Positions 54,671 to 63,488 of a stretch of 64,000 bases of DNA are shown in pieces. The position numbers were made by a program, and so were the translations under genes. The stretch is from Arthrobacter sp. SDTb3-6 (GTDB taxonomy: Bacteria > Actinomycetota > Actinomycetes > Actinomycetales > Micrococcaceae): positions 1 to 64,000 of the forward strand of contig NZ_JAAMFN010000003.1 in assembly GCF_013376095.1 (NCBI RefSeq). Direction: 5' to 3'. Numbering within the stretch: the stretch's first letter is position 1; the number at the start of each line of letters is the position of its first letter. Under the pieces are notes generated by a model, which saw only the letters and a program-made list of their open reading frames with translations, made no database searches and had not been told where the DNA came from.

Positions 54671-56494
54671 TTGAAAAACCTGCGACGCACTCTTGGCCAA
54701 CTGCTGCCGCTTCTGCCGGCCAACGCGAGAAAATTCCTGTATCTGTTCGCGTCGTTGTCTTCGGTACTGGTCCTCGTTGACGCAGGGGCCTTGGGCGTTT
54801 TTGCCTTGGTGCTGAACCAAATCATGCAATCCCAAAGTTCCGGCCACCCAATGATGCTGCCGATTCTCGGAAGCATCTCAGACAATGTCGGCCTCTTGAT
54901 TCTGGTGTGCTCGGCGGCACTGATGATCATCAAGTCGTTCCTGAACATCTGGCTGCAGTGGGTCTCAACCCGTAAGTTCGCCGATTACGAGTTGGAGATC
55001 GGCACGGTCCTCTTCCAGAGCTACATCCGTGCCCCCTGGACGTCGCGCCAAAACAGGTCGACCACCGAACTAGTGCGCATGATCGATGTGGGCATAGCCA
55101 ACACCATCGCCGGCGTGCTGTTTCCTGCGGTTGTCTTGCCGTCCCAGGCGTTGACGTTCGCATCCGTGCTGGTCATCCTTGTTGCTGCTTCATGGCAGAC
55201 GGCGCTTATTACGGTCCTTTACCTGGGTCTTATTGCGGGTTTCCTGTATCTGTATTTGTCGAAAAAGTCCTACGAGGCGGGTAGGGTAAACCGCGATTCG
55301 GCCATGCGGATGTCAACACTGGTCTCGGAGATGCTGGCGGCACTAAAGGAAATCACGCTCCAGGACAAGGCCGACGAAGTCGGCGCAGTCGTCCTCTTGA
55401 GCCGCGAAAAGGCCGCAAGGTCCAGATCCAACATTCGTTTCCTGGCTGCTGTGCCGAAATTCGTCATTGACATGGCACTCATCGGGGGCTTCCTTCTCAT
55501 TGGAACCGTTGGGTACTTCAACGGCGGCATCGCCGCCGCCATGACCTCGGTGGCGATTTTCGCTCTCGCCGGCTTCAAAATGGTCCCGGCTCTTACCACC
55601 ATCCAGTCGCAGGTGACACTGGTGCAGTCGACGCTTCCCTACACGGAACTTGTCATGGCCGATATTCGGGACGCCGAGGACTTCCGCAACAATGCCGAAA
55701 AACTGGGCAGGACCCCCCTCGGCGGGGAACCGAAAATCCTTGAGTTGCGCAACGTCGAATTTACCTACCCTGGCGCCACCAGCCCCGCAGTAACCGATGT
55801 CAACCTGCGAATCCCGCTCGGAACATCGGTCGGTGTGGTCGGACAGTCCGGCGCCGGCAAGTCGACATTGATTGACATCTTCCTGGGCCTGCTGGTGCCC
55901 TCGAGCGGCACCATGACGCTCGATGACGTTCCCCTTGAAGAGGTCCTGGCAGCCTGGCGAAAGCGTGTGGGTTACGTACCCCAGGAAGTCGCAATTTTCG
56001 ACGGCACCGTGGCCCAGAATGTTGCCCTCTCATGGGGTGGCGACGTCGACGAGGACCGAGTGCGCCTTTCATTGCGGCGCGCCCAATTACTTGAAACCAT
56101 AGAGGCGCGCCCCAACGGCATTCATGGGCGGGTTGGCGAGCGCGGCGGCTCACTCTCCGGCGGCCAGCGTCAGCGCCTCGGTATCGCCAGGGCGCTCTAC
56201 ATGGACCCGCTTGTGCTTGTGTTGGATGAGGCCACCAGCGCCCTCGACACCGCCACGGAGGCTGCGGTGGCCGCGGCCATCCATGAACTGCAAGGCGATG
56301 TCACTGTTATTTCAGTGGCCCACCGGCTGTCCACCATCCGCGACAACGCGCAGGTTCTTTACATGAGCGGGGGCACGATTGAGGCCAGGGGGACTTTTGA
56401 TGAAGTCGTTGCCGCAAACCCAAATTTCGCACGGCAGGCCGCTTTGGCGGGATTGACTCCCCTGGAGCCGGTGACCGAACCTGGTATGAAGTGA
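54671..56494 (+). CDS. ABC transporter, fused permease and ATPase (glycan flippase type)
   Basis: A 607-residue half-transporter. Six helices occupy about residues 20-320 and are followed by an ATPase with Walker A GQSGAGKST, signature LSGGQRQRLGIARAL and Walker B LVLVLDEATSALD. Its size and place among glycosyltransferases resemble PglK/MsbA-like lipid-linked oligosaccharide flippases. TTG start with GGAG upstream. It is divergent from the GT operon and convergent with the next glycosyltransferase gene. Confidence 0.9.
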   Translation: MKNLRRTLGQLLPLLPANARKFLYLFASLSSVLVLVDAGALGVFALVLNQIMQSQSSGHPMMLPILGSISDNVGLLILVCSAALMIIKSFLNIWLQWVSTRKFADYELEIGTVLFQSYIRAPWTSRQNRSTTELVRMIDVGIANTIAGVLFPAVVLPSQALTFASVLVILVAASWQTALITVLYLGLIAGFLYLYLSKKSYEAGRVNRDSAMRMSTLVSEMLAALKEITLQDKADEVGAVVLLSREKAARSRSNIRFLAAVPKFVIDMALIGGFLLIGTVGYFNGGIAAAMTSVAIFALAGFKMVPALTTIQSQVTLVQSTLPYTELVMADIRDAEDFRNNAEKLGRTPLGGEPKILELRNVEFTYPGATSPAVTDVNLRIPLGTSVGVVGQSGAGKSTLIDIFLGLLVPSSGTMTLDDVPLEEVLAAWRKRVGYVPQEVAIFDGTVAQNVALSWGGDVDEDRVRLSLRRAQLLETIEARPNGIHGRVGERGGSLSGGQRQRLGIARALYMDPLVLVLDEATSALDTATEAAVAAAIHELQGDVTVISVAHRLSTIRDNAQVLYMSGGTIEARGTFDEVVAANPNFARQAALAGLTPLEPVTEPGMK

Positions 56495-56506
56495 CGGGGC
56501 GTGGCC

Positions 56507-57730
56507 TCAGCCGCCGGCAATGAGTGCAGCGGCAATCTCGGCGTTGGCTGACCCATCGTAGTCTCTGGCCCAAACTGCCCGTGGGTCATAACTTTGCGGT
56601 GCGGCGGCCATCACTTTGGCCAGCGCACAGTTTAAGTCTTCCCGCGTAAAACTGGCCGGAATAAGTTCACCGGTTTTAAGGTCGCGCCCAACTATTTCGG
56701 CTGTGCCGCCCACATCGGTCGCAACAACGGGAATGCCATAGGATATGGCTTCCATGATGCTTACTGGCAGGCCTTCCGACGCACTGACGTTCACGAAGGC
56801 TGTAATCCGGTGTGTCCGGTAGTACTCCATGATTTCCGGGTGCGGGGTCGCCCCGCGGATTTCGATGGACAGCCCGGGGCGGTCAACCAGGGCGGCTCGT
56901 TTGCGCAAGGCATCTTCCAACACCCCGCCGCCGAAATGGATCCAAGTCAGGGGGGAGTCGAGCTGCAGTTCCTCAAGCGACTCAAGAATCCGTTCGACGC
57001 GCTTGACTGCGATCAAATTCGAGCAGCTGACGATGGTTCGCCCGGATCCGTCAACCAGGGGACGATCTGCCTCGAGCGGCTTGGCGGTTCCGAGCCTGCT
57101 GGTAAATATCTTGCCCTCCAGGCGCTCCCCCGGGTACTTTTCCATGAGGTAGCCCCGTGCGGATTCGGAAATGGCCAGGATGCGATCAGACCTGGCAAAC
57201 ATGGAAGGCCGAAACGGCAGGTACCCGGATTCTTCTTCGTAGAGGTCGTATCGATGAAGCCTCAGGCTCACGTTTTTGACGTCTCGTGGCAACCATGGGA
57301 CCAGCAGGCCTGCCCCCATGCCCCAAAAGGCATAGGCGCTCGTTTCGGCATTCGGCTTCGACAAGGACCGGCGAAGCCGAGGATCGCAAGCCAAGGACAT
57401 TCCAACAGCCACCGCCGAGAGGAATCGGCCCACGTGTCCTGCCAGCCTCCCGGACCGAAATTCTCTCCTCACGATGCCGATTGAGCGGGCCAGCAGGGAA
57501 GGCGTGAGACAGGCCCGGACCTTGGCTGACCGGGCACTTCCATACAGATTTCCGCCGTAGACAACGTTTGGTGGCAAGTCCACCATCGGAGCAGAGGCAC
57601 CCGGCGTGTAATTGAAGACTTCAATTTCATCAAAACGGGCCGCCAGGGCTGCAATTTCGCCGCCAACAAATACATGGTCGCCATGGGCGTAGGGATACTG
57701 GTTTGTCAGCAGAACAAGCCTGCGCATCAT
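56507..57730 (-). CDS. Glycosyltransferase family 4
   Basis: A 407-residue GT-B enzyme. LLTNQYPYAHGDHVFVGGEI begins the acceptor domain; SCSNLIAVKRVERILESL and the E-loop SEGLPVSIMEAISYGIPVVATDVGGTAEI are clear family 4 donor-domain motifs. Probably retaining. The start is at MMRRL; a longer frame overlaps nothing but lacks a signal. Confidence 0.88.
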   Translation of the reverse strand: MMRRLVLLTNQYPYAHGDHVFVGGEIAALAARFDEIEVFNYTPGASAPMVDLPPNVVYGGNLYGSARSAKVRACLTPSLLARSIGIVRREFRSGRLAGHVGRFLSAVAVGMSLACDPRLRRSLSKPNAETSAYAFWGMGAGLLVPWLPRDVKNVSLRLHRYDLYEEESGYLPFRPSMFARSDRILAISESARGYLMEKYPGERLEGKIFTSRLGTAKPLEADRPLVDGSGRTIVSCSNLIAVKRVERILESLEELQLDSPLTWIHFGGGVLEDALRKRAALVDRPGLSIEIRGATPHPEIMEYYRTHRITAFVNVSASEGLPVSIMEAISYGIPVVATDVGGTAEIVGRDLKTGELIPASFTREDLNCALAKVMAAAPQSYDPRAVWARDYDGSANAEIAAALIAGG

Positions 57731-57802
57731 TGTCACGTTAGTCGTCCCTGAGTAGTTTGTCTCGGTTTCCGGGCCCCGACTGGTGCGAGGCATTCGTGTG
57801 CG

Positions 57803-58924
57803 CTAGGCGCGGGTGATCGCGGCCGCATAGGCGTCGTCGAATAGTTCACCAACGGCACCCGGTGCGAATCTGGCCCGGATGGGCGCAGCTATGGCTTCCG
57901 CCGGTTGGTTCCGGAACGCCGAGACGGCGGCCAGGACGGCCCGGCCAAGAACGTCCGGGGTGAATTCGTCGACGAGCCTGCTGTTGGCTGCGTCTGCATA
58001 GTCACTGAAGCCTCCCACCCGCGTGGCCACCACGGGGCGGCCGGCGGCAAGGGCCTCGGCCGCCGAGGTAAAGAAGTTTTCCTGGGCCGTGGGCAGGAAA
58101 AACAGGTCAGCCGCGGAGAGGTGCCCGGCCACTTCGGCCGGACGCACCGAGCCAGCCAACGTGACCTGGTCCGCCAGTCCCAACCTCGATATGAGGGACT
58201 CGCACTCCGCCCGCTGTGGACCGTCACCCACCCAGGTCAGCTGCGCCTCCGTTCCCTGGTCGCGCAGCCAGGCGACGGTTTCGATTGCGGCCAGGGGGCG
58301 CTTGCGTTCAATCAGGCCGCCGACTGCCACCAGCCGCAATGGGGAGCCGAAGGATGCGGGTGCAACGGGACCGCGGCCCTTCACCACGCAGGGAACCACC
58401 CGGGCGGCGCGGGGACGGGCGAAACGCTGCATTTCGGCCGCGAGTTGACCTGTTACACCTGTCACTACGTGGGGGAACCGGAGCACGCGGCGCACCCCCG
58501 ACAATTTATCCCACAGGGACGAGACGCTGGCCGGGTTGACCACGCCGTTCCAGTGCTCAGTGTGCACCCAAGGCCGGCCGCGCCCTGCAACCGTGCGCGC
58601 CAACCAAGCCGGCAGGGCCACCAGCACTGAGGAGAACGCCATGGTGTGGACGACGTCGGCCCAGGCCATCTCCCCTGCGAGCAGGCGCTCGCAGGCGAGC
58701 ACGGTTCCCGGGCGCTTGGGGTCCGCCAGTACGCGATGCACCGGCACCCCTTCCCACTCACCGTTGACGTGGCTGGGCATGGCCAGGGACGCCCCAAGCC
58801 GCACATGGACCACGCGCACGTCATGGCCCTGGCCGCGGATCGCTTCGACATGATCGGCGTTGAACGGCGCCTCGGTGGGGTTTTCATCATGCGGGTACCA
58901 AGTGGCGATGACCAGGATCTTCAT
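57803..58924 (-). CDS. Glycosyltransferase family 4
   Basis: A 373-residue GT-B enzyme starting MKILVIATWYPHDENPTEAPF. The donor domain has VAVGGLIERKRPLAAIET and FFTSAAEALAAGRPVVATRVGGFSDY. It is downstream of a family 2 gene on the same strand, separated by 46 bp. Confidence 0.88.
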   Translation of the reverse strand: MKILVIATWYPHDENPTEAPFNADHVEAIRGQGHDVRVVHVRLGASLAMPSHVNGEWEGVPVHRVLADPKRPGTVLACERLLAGEMAWADVVHTMAFSSVLVALPAWLARTVAGRGRPWVHTEHWNGVVNPASVSSLWDKLSGVRRVLRFPHVVTGVTGQLAAEMQRFARPRAARVVPCVVKGRGPVAPASFGSPLRLVAVGGLIERKRPLAAIETVAWLRDQGTEAQLTWVGDGPQRAECESLISRLGLADQVTLAGSVRPAEVAGHLSAADLFFLPTAQENFFTSAAEALAAGRPVVATRVGGFSDYADAANSRLVDEFTPDVLGRAVLAAVSAFRNQPAEAIAAPIRARFAPGAVGELFDDAYAAAITRA

Positions 58925-58970
58925 GTGTTCCTTGAATGGGGTTGTTCTGGATTTCTGTGCGCTTGGAAGG

Positions 58971-60080
58971 TTAGGACACCAGTGCCGAGGCACTCATGAA
59001 CCGTAGGGGGGCTTCCGGGTGCAGGAGCTGGGTGGCGTCCCTGGGCAGCCAGGTGCGCGGGTTCGTGAAAGTGCGCCGGAGGGTGGCCAGTGACTTCATC
59101 TCCACGGAGTCAGCTTCCCGCCGCGTCACGGCGTCGAGCAGGGCCCGGTCCGCCACCGACAGTGGACGGGCGGCCGTGGGGGCGGCGAACAACAAGGTCC
59201 GGGCGGCTGCGGCCATTTCGGCGGCGTCTGCAGCACCCCAGGTACCGGCCTCGGCACGCAGCAGCACGTGCCCGAACAGGTGGACGCGGATGAGCTTGGT
59301 CACGATCGAGGCACGTTGGGCGGGGGCCAAACCGGCAAACCAGTCCGATTCCACCAGGTCCGTGGCGAATGCCAGGTCTTCCGCCACGGGACGCGGCGTT
59401 GCCGTTACCCGGACTGCGGCGTCGTCGTGCACGAGGTACCGGGGAAGGCCCCGGCCATAGCTCACGCTCGCGCCCGAGAACCAGAGCTTGGCGGAGAAGG
59501 ACTGGTCCTCGCCGGTGACGTACCGGGTGGGGAAGTCCAGGCCCAGCGAACGGACCAGTTGCAGGCGCATTATGCCCAGCGGTGCGGTGCGGTAGGTGAG
59601 GCGGTCGGCTACCGGGTCGAGCGCGGCGGTCCTGGTGCGGCGCACGACGGGCGTGTGGATCGCGGCCCCGCCGGCGTGCGCCATGGGCGCGATCAGCACG
59701 TCGGCGCCGTCCCGGCCGGCAGCCTCGACCCAGCGGGCCAGGGCGTCCGGCTCCAGTGAATCGTCGCTGCCCATGATGGACACCCAGGTGCCCGTGGCCA
59801 GCGACAGTCCATGGTTGAAGGGTCCCGCCGGGCTCTTGATCCCATCGGCATACGCCACAAAACGGACCAGGTTCCGGTGCCCGGGCGCCACGCGGGCGCG
59901 AATCGGCTCCACGTCGGTGTTGTGGCATACCACCGTGACACGCAACCGCCCGGCCGCGCCGGCGTCCGTCGGCAAACCCGAGGCCATGAGCGAGGCGACG
60001 GTGCGCTCAATGGGCCTGTCAGGGGTGTGCACGGCCACCACCACGTCGACCAGCACGGAATCCTGAGAATTGTTGTCCAC
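58971..60080 (-). CDS. Glycosyltransferase family 2
   Basis: A 369-residue GT-A enzyme: VVVAVHTPDRPIERT, SPAGPFNHGL, SIMGSDDSLEPDAL (acidic SDD in the place of DxD) and YVTGEDQSFSAKLWF. TAACCT lies 6 nt before the GTG at 60080, so the transcript is probably leaderless. It is homologous to the divergent gene at 60136 (shared TVVCHN, SPAGP and SDDxLEP), so the two arose by duplication. Confidence 0.87.
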   Translation of the reverse strand: MDNNSQDSVLVDVVVAVHTPDRPIERTVASLMASGLPTDAGAAGRLRVTVVCHNTDVEPIRARVAPGHRNLVRFVAYADGIKSPAGPFNHGLSLATGTWVSIMGSDDSLEPDALARWVEAAGRDGADVLIAPMAHAGGAAIHTPVVRRTRTAALDPVADRLTYRTAPLGIMRLQLVRSLGLDFPTRYVTGEDQSFSAKLWFSGASVSYGRGLPRYLVHDDAAVRVTATPRPVAEDLAFATDLVESDWFAGLAPAQRASIVTKLIRVHLFGHVLLRAEAGTWGAADAAEMAAAARTLLFAAPTAARPLSVADRALLDAVTRREADSVEMKSLATLRRTFTNPRTWLPRDATQLLHPEAPLRFMSASALVS

Positions 60081-60135
60081 CCAGTAAGGTTATCGCGGAA
60101 CCAAAGGAACCAAGCGGGAACGGGAGGGCGCGGCC

Positions 60136-61272
60136 ATGAGCCAGTGCATTGAAGTGGTCATACCGGTGCATGAGACGGCCCGGCCACTGGAAAGGGGGCT
60201 GGAATCCGTCCTGGCCCAGCGGTCCGAACTTGCCGCCCTCGGTGTGAAAATCGCGGCCACTGTGGTCTGCCACAACATCGCCACCGAGGCCATCAAGGGC
60301 AGCCTCACCCCTTCCCTGGCTTCGGACGACGCCGTCACCTGGCTGGGGCACAATGACGGCACCCGGTCCCCCGCAGGGCCGCGCAACGCGGCCTTGGACC
60401 GCAGTGCCGCCACCTACATGAGCTTCCTGGATTCCGACGACTATCTTGAACCCGGTTCCCTCGGGGCTTGGTGGAAGGTGGCCGAGGCCTTGGACGCCGC
60501 AGCCGTCATTGCCCCTCTTCGGACACCGGAGGGCACGATCCTCCGTTCCCCGCGCATCCGTCCGTCAAAACCGGCCGTGCTGGACGCGGTCAAGGACGGG
60601 CTCGCCTACCGTAGCGTGCCCTACGGACTTCTGCGCCGTTCCGCTTTGCTCGCGTGCGGTTTCCGCTACGCTGAGGGCATTACGATCGGTGAGGACCTGG
60701 AAGCCGCCCTAAAGCTCTGGTTCCGGGGTGGCCGGATCGTTTATCCGTATTCCACGCCCGCGTACCACCAAACCGACGCATCGGGCACCACCAGGGTTAC
60801 GAGCGCCATCCGCCCGCTCGCGGAGGAATTCCTGTGGCTTGACGCCCTGGTCCAGGCCCCGTGGATACTGTCCGCTTCGGTTGTCGAACGCCGGACCATC
60901 GCCCTGAAACTGTTCCGCATCCACGGCATTGGTGCGCTGCTGCGCCGCGGCTCCCCGCAATTCAGTTCCGGAGCGCCAGTTTGGTCAGAAGATGATCGTG
61001 CGGCCTGGGCCCAAGCCCGCTCGCACCTCCTCCGCTTGGCCGGCGGCGCCCTGCCGGCACTGTCGCGCCGCGATGCAGCCCTTGGCCGTGCCGCCGCCGA
61101 AGCCGGGGACGACGAGCAGTTGCGTGCCGCCGTCGTCCGATACGCTCGCGCCGGCAGGCTGGGGGAAATGGCAACGGACCGGCCGGCGGCCATGTTTTCA
61201 GCGGACTCCGTGCTCAGGCACTACGCTGCCGAGAGGCTACGAACGCGGTCCGGAGTGTTCGCCCTCGGTTAG
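60136..61272 (+). CDS. Glycosyltransferase family 2
   Basis: A 378-residue GT-A enzyme, paralogous to the divergent neighbour at 58971-60080. Motifs are EVVIPVHETARPLERG, SPAGPRNAAL, SFLDSDDYLEPG and GITIGEDLEAALKLWF. A GGGAGGG stretch precedes the ATG, so unlike its partner it has a leader. It ends 9 nt before wecB. Confidence 0.87.
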   Translation: MSQCIEVVIPVHETARPLERGLESVLAQRSELAALGVKIAATVVCHNIATEAIKGSLTPSLASDDAVTWLGHNDGTRSPAGPRNAALDRSAATYMSFLDSDDYLEPGSLGAWWKVAEALDAAAVIAPLRTPEGTILRSPRIRPSKPAVLDAVKDGLAYRSVPYGLLRRSALLACGFRYAEGITIGEDLEAALKLWFRGGRIVYPYSTPAYHQTDASGTTRVTSAIRPLAEEFLWLDALVQAPWILSASVVERRTIALKLFRIHGIGALLRRGSPQFSSGAPVWSEDDRAAWAQARSHLLRLAGGALPALSRRDAALGRAAAEAGDDEQLRAAVVRYARAGRLGEMATDRPAAMFSADSVLRHYAAERLRTRSGVFALG

Positions 61273-61281
61273 GCTGGGACC

Positions 61282-62346
61282 ATGCGAATTTTGAGTGTGG
61301 TGGGCGCACGCCCCCAGTTTGTCAAGCTTGCCCCGATTGCCAAGGCCATGGAGGGCCGCGCCGAACACGTCATTGTCCACACCGGGCAGCACTACGACGA
61401 ACTCATGTCCGACGTCTTCTTCCAGGACCTTGGCATTCCGGCTCCGGACTACAACCTCGGCGTGGGCTCGGGAAAGCACGGTGAGCAGACGGGCGCCATG
61501 CTTGCAGGCCTGGAAAACGTCTTCGAGGAAGCCAAGCCCGACGTGGTGCTGGTCTACGGCGATACAAACTCCACGCTGGCCGCGGCCCTTGCCGCCGTCA
61601 AGATCCACATTCCCGTGGCGCACCTGGAAGCGGGTCTGCGATCCTTTAACCGGCGCATGCCTGAGGAACACAACCGGGTGCTGACCGACCATGCCTCGGA
61701 CCTGCTGCTCTCCCCCACGCAGGTGGGCATGGACCACTTGGCGTCCGAGGGCCTGGCCGAGCGCTCACGCATGGTGGGCGACGTCATGACTGACGTCCTG
61801 TACAGCGTGCGGGACCAGCTCGCCGCCCAGGACCCGTCCCTGCCTGACGGCGTCACGGCCGGCAACTACTACGTCTGCACCATCCACCGGCCTGACAACA
61901 CGGACGACCCGGCACGCCTGAAGGCCATTGTGGGGTCGCTGGCTGCCCTGGGCAAGCCGGTGCTGCTGCTGGCCCACCCCCGGCTGAAGGCCCTGGCCGA
62001 AAAGCACGGGATCGACCTGGCGGCGGGTTCCATAGTGATTCATGAGCCGTTGGCCTATCCGCAGCTGGTCAACGCCGTGGCCAACAGCTCCGGCGTGGTC
62101 ACCGACTCGGGCGGGCTGCAGAAGGAGGCGTTCCTGCTGCGGGTGCCCTGCACCACCATCCGCCCGGAAACCGAATGGGTGGAAACGGTGGAGCTGGGCT
62201 GGAACGTACTAGTGAATGGCGACCTCGGCAAGTTGGCCGCAGCCGTGGAACGCCCTGCGCCGGCCGCTACCGACGCCGCGCCGTACGGCGACGGCCATGC
62301 CGCCCAACGGACGGTCGATGCACTGCTGGATATCTTTGCAAAATAA
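61282..62346 (+). CDS. wecB: UDP-N-acetylglucosamine 2-epimerase (non-hydrolysing)
   Basis: A 354-residue epimerase making UDP-ManNAc. GQHYDELMSDVFF, VYGDTNSTLAAALAA, HLEAGLRSFNRRMPEEHNR, TIHRPDNTD and DSGGLQKEAFLLRVPC are the family's conserved active-site and UDP-binding blocks. TAGGCT at 61270-61275 lies 6 nt before the ATG, suggesting a leaderless transcript in addition to read-through from the upstream GT gene. UDP-ManNAc would feed the local glycan. A hairpin at 62361-62390 follows. Confidence 0.94.
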   Translation: MRILSVVGARPQFVKLAPIAKAMEGRAEHVIVHTGQHYDELMSDVFFQDLGIPAPDYNLGVGSGKHGEQTGAMLAGLENVFEEAKPDVVLVYGDTNSTLAAALAAVKIHIPVAHLEAGLRSFNRRMPEEHNRVLTDHASDLLLSPTQVGMDHLASEGLAERSRMVGDVMTDVLYSVRDQLAAQDPSLPDGVTAGNYYVCTIHRPDNTDDPARLKAIVGSLAALGKPVLLLAHPRLKALAEKHGIDLAAGSIVIHEPLAYPQLVNAVANSSGVVTDSGGLQKEAFLLRVPCTTIRPETEWVETVELGWNVLVNGDLGKLAAAVERPAPAATDAAPYGDGHAAQRTVDALLDIFAK

Positions 62347-62360
62347 GCGCGTTTGCCCAT

Positions 62361-62390
62361 GAGGGCCCCGGGCAGTTGGCCGGGGCCCTC
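62361..62390. terminator. Strong hairpin between wecB and the C5-epimerase gene
   Basis: GAGGGCCCCGG (62361-62371) pairs perfectly with CCGGGGCCCTC (62380-62390) around an 8-nt loop between convergent genes. There is no clear T-run on either side. Confidence 0.6.
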
Positions 62391-62443
62391 CGCACGTCCA
62401 TTATCGGTGCGCAGGCGAATGGTCATGCGCACCTGCCAGGCAA

Positions 62444-63487
62444 TTATGCATCATGGTCCGCATGCAGAAGGTCAGCCTGCCGCGAAAACTCATCGTCACC
62501 TGTCATCCCGGCCATCGTGCGAAGCTGGCTGATGACGCCTTTATGATAGTTTGCCGGGTTGTCCCAAACTGTCCTGCCGTAGTAGGTCGGCGAATACCAG
62601 CTGGGTTTTCCCGGATTTCTATAGGCACCAAACGAGTCGCGAATACTGGATGCCCCAACATCGAACAGCCATTTGACGTGTCTGTCACCGGATATCCGGT
62701 AGTAATCATAAAGTCCGTACAACGCATAAATATGGCCGTTGACCACGTGGGCGTTCTGTTCGTCGGCAAGGGCGGGATATTCCTCATAGTAGAGAAACTT
62801 TTTGCCGTCCAGCAGCTTGACGTTTTGGAACCATGGACCGGCCTCCACCTTCGGCTGGTCATATGACTTGACAGTCGATGCCGCCATCTTCTTCCAGTGC
62901 TTGTCGCCGGTAGTCTCGTACAAGTTGACGAAAACCGACGTCATCATGCCTTGGGCCATGCCTGAATACCATGGCGTTCCAAGGCGCAGCGTCCTGACAT
63001 CATGTGCAAAGCGGTACGGAAACCAAAGTGCCCCTTTGTCGTCAGTCACAGACCACTTGACCAAATAATTGGCAGTGGAGACTGCCCGGTCCAAATACTG
63101 TGGATTCTTGGATTCCTGGTACGAGGACAGCATCTGGCTGATGTACCAGGCTGAATTCACCGGGTGGTAGACGGCTTGCCCGTGCAGTTTTGTGACCAGG
63201 ACGTTGTTTTCGTTGGTCTCGCCCCACCTGGTGTCCTCCAGTGGCACCACGAACCTGCCGATGTAGGGTGACGTCCCATCGCGGCTTAATTCGAAGCCTG
63301 AATGGTTGAATTTTGGGCCCCAAATGGCGTCCCTCAAGGAAAAAAGACCACCGGAAACTGCCAGAACCACCACCATGGCCACAATTCCGAGGGCAATGCG
63401 CCGACGGCGAATGATGCGGCGCCGCCTGAGCCTTCGGAATTGGGCATTGGACGCCACGGCAGTGGTCGCCGGCGTTTGAATTGTCAT
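62444..63487 (-). CDS. D-glucuronyl C5-epimerase-like membrane-anchored protein
   Basis: A 347-residue protein. A very basic N-terminus (RRLRRRRIIRRRR) and one membrane helix (about 31-50) are followed by an extracytoplasmic domain. The C-terminal half matches the heparan-sulfate glucuronyl C5-epimerase C-terminal pattern: EYPALADEQNAHVVNGHIYALYGLYDYYR and ALWFPYRFAHD, with conserved Tyr and Glu. In animals this fold turns D-glucuronate into L-iduronate in the polymer. Here it could epimerise uronate of a surface glycan outside the membrane. No sulfotransferase or UDP-glucose dehydrogenase is in the window. It starts 2 nt after the upstream glycosyltransferase stop, so they are cotranscribed. 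Confidence 0.8.
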   Translation of the reverse strand: MTIQTPATTAVASNAQFRRLRRRRIIRRRRIALGIVAMVVVLAVSGGLFSLRDAIWGPKFNHSGFELSRDGTSPYIGRFVVPLEDTRWGETNENNVLVTKLHGQAVYHPVNSAWYISQMLSSYQESKNPQYLDRAVSTANYLVKWSVTDDKGALWFPYRFAHDVRTLRLGTPWYSGMAQGMMTSVFVNLYETTGDKHWKKMAASTVKSYDQPKVEAGPWFQNVKLLDGKKFLYYEEYPALADEQNAHVVNGHIYALYGLYDYYRISGDRHVKWLFDVGASSIRDSFGAYRNPGKPSWYSPTYYGRTVWDNPANYHKGVISQLRTMAGMTGDDEFSRQADLLHADHDA

Positions 63488-63488
63488 T

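Noticed and set aside
53540-54847. Long version of the 53540-54514 glycosyltransferase
   Set aside because: The extra 111 codons overlap the start of the divergent ABC transporter and read as non-native low-complexity sequence.
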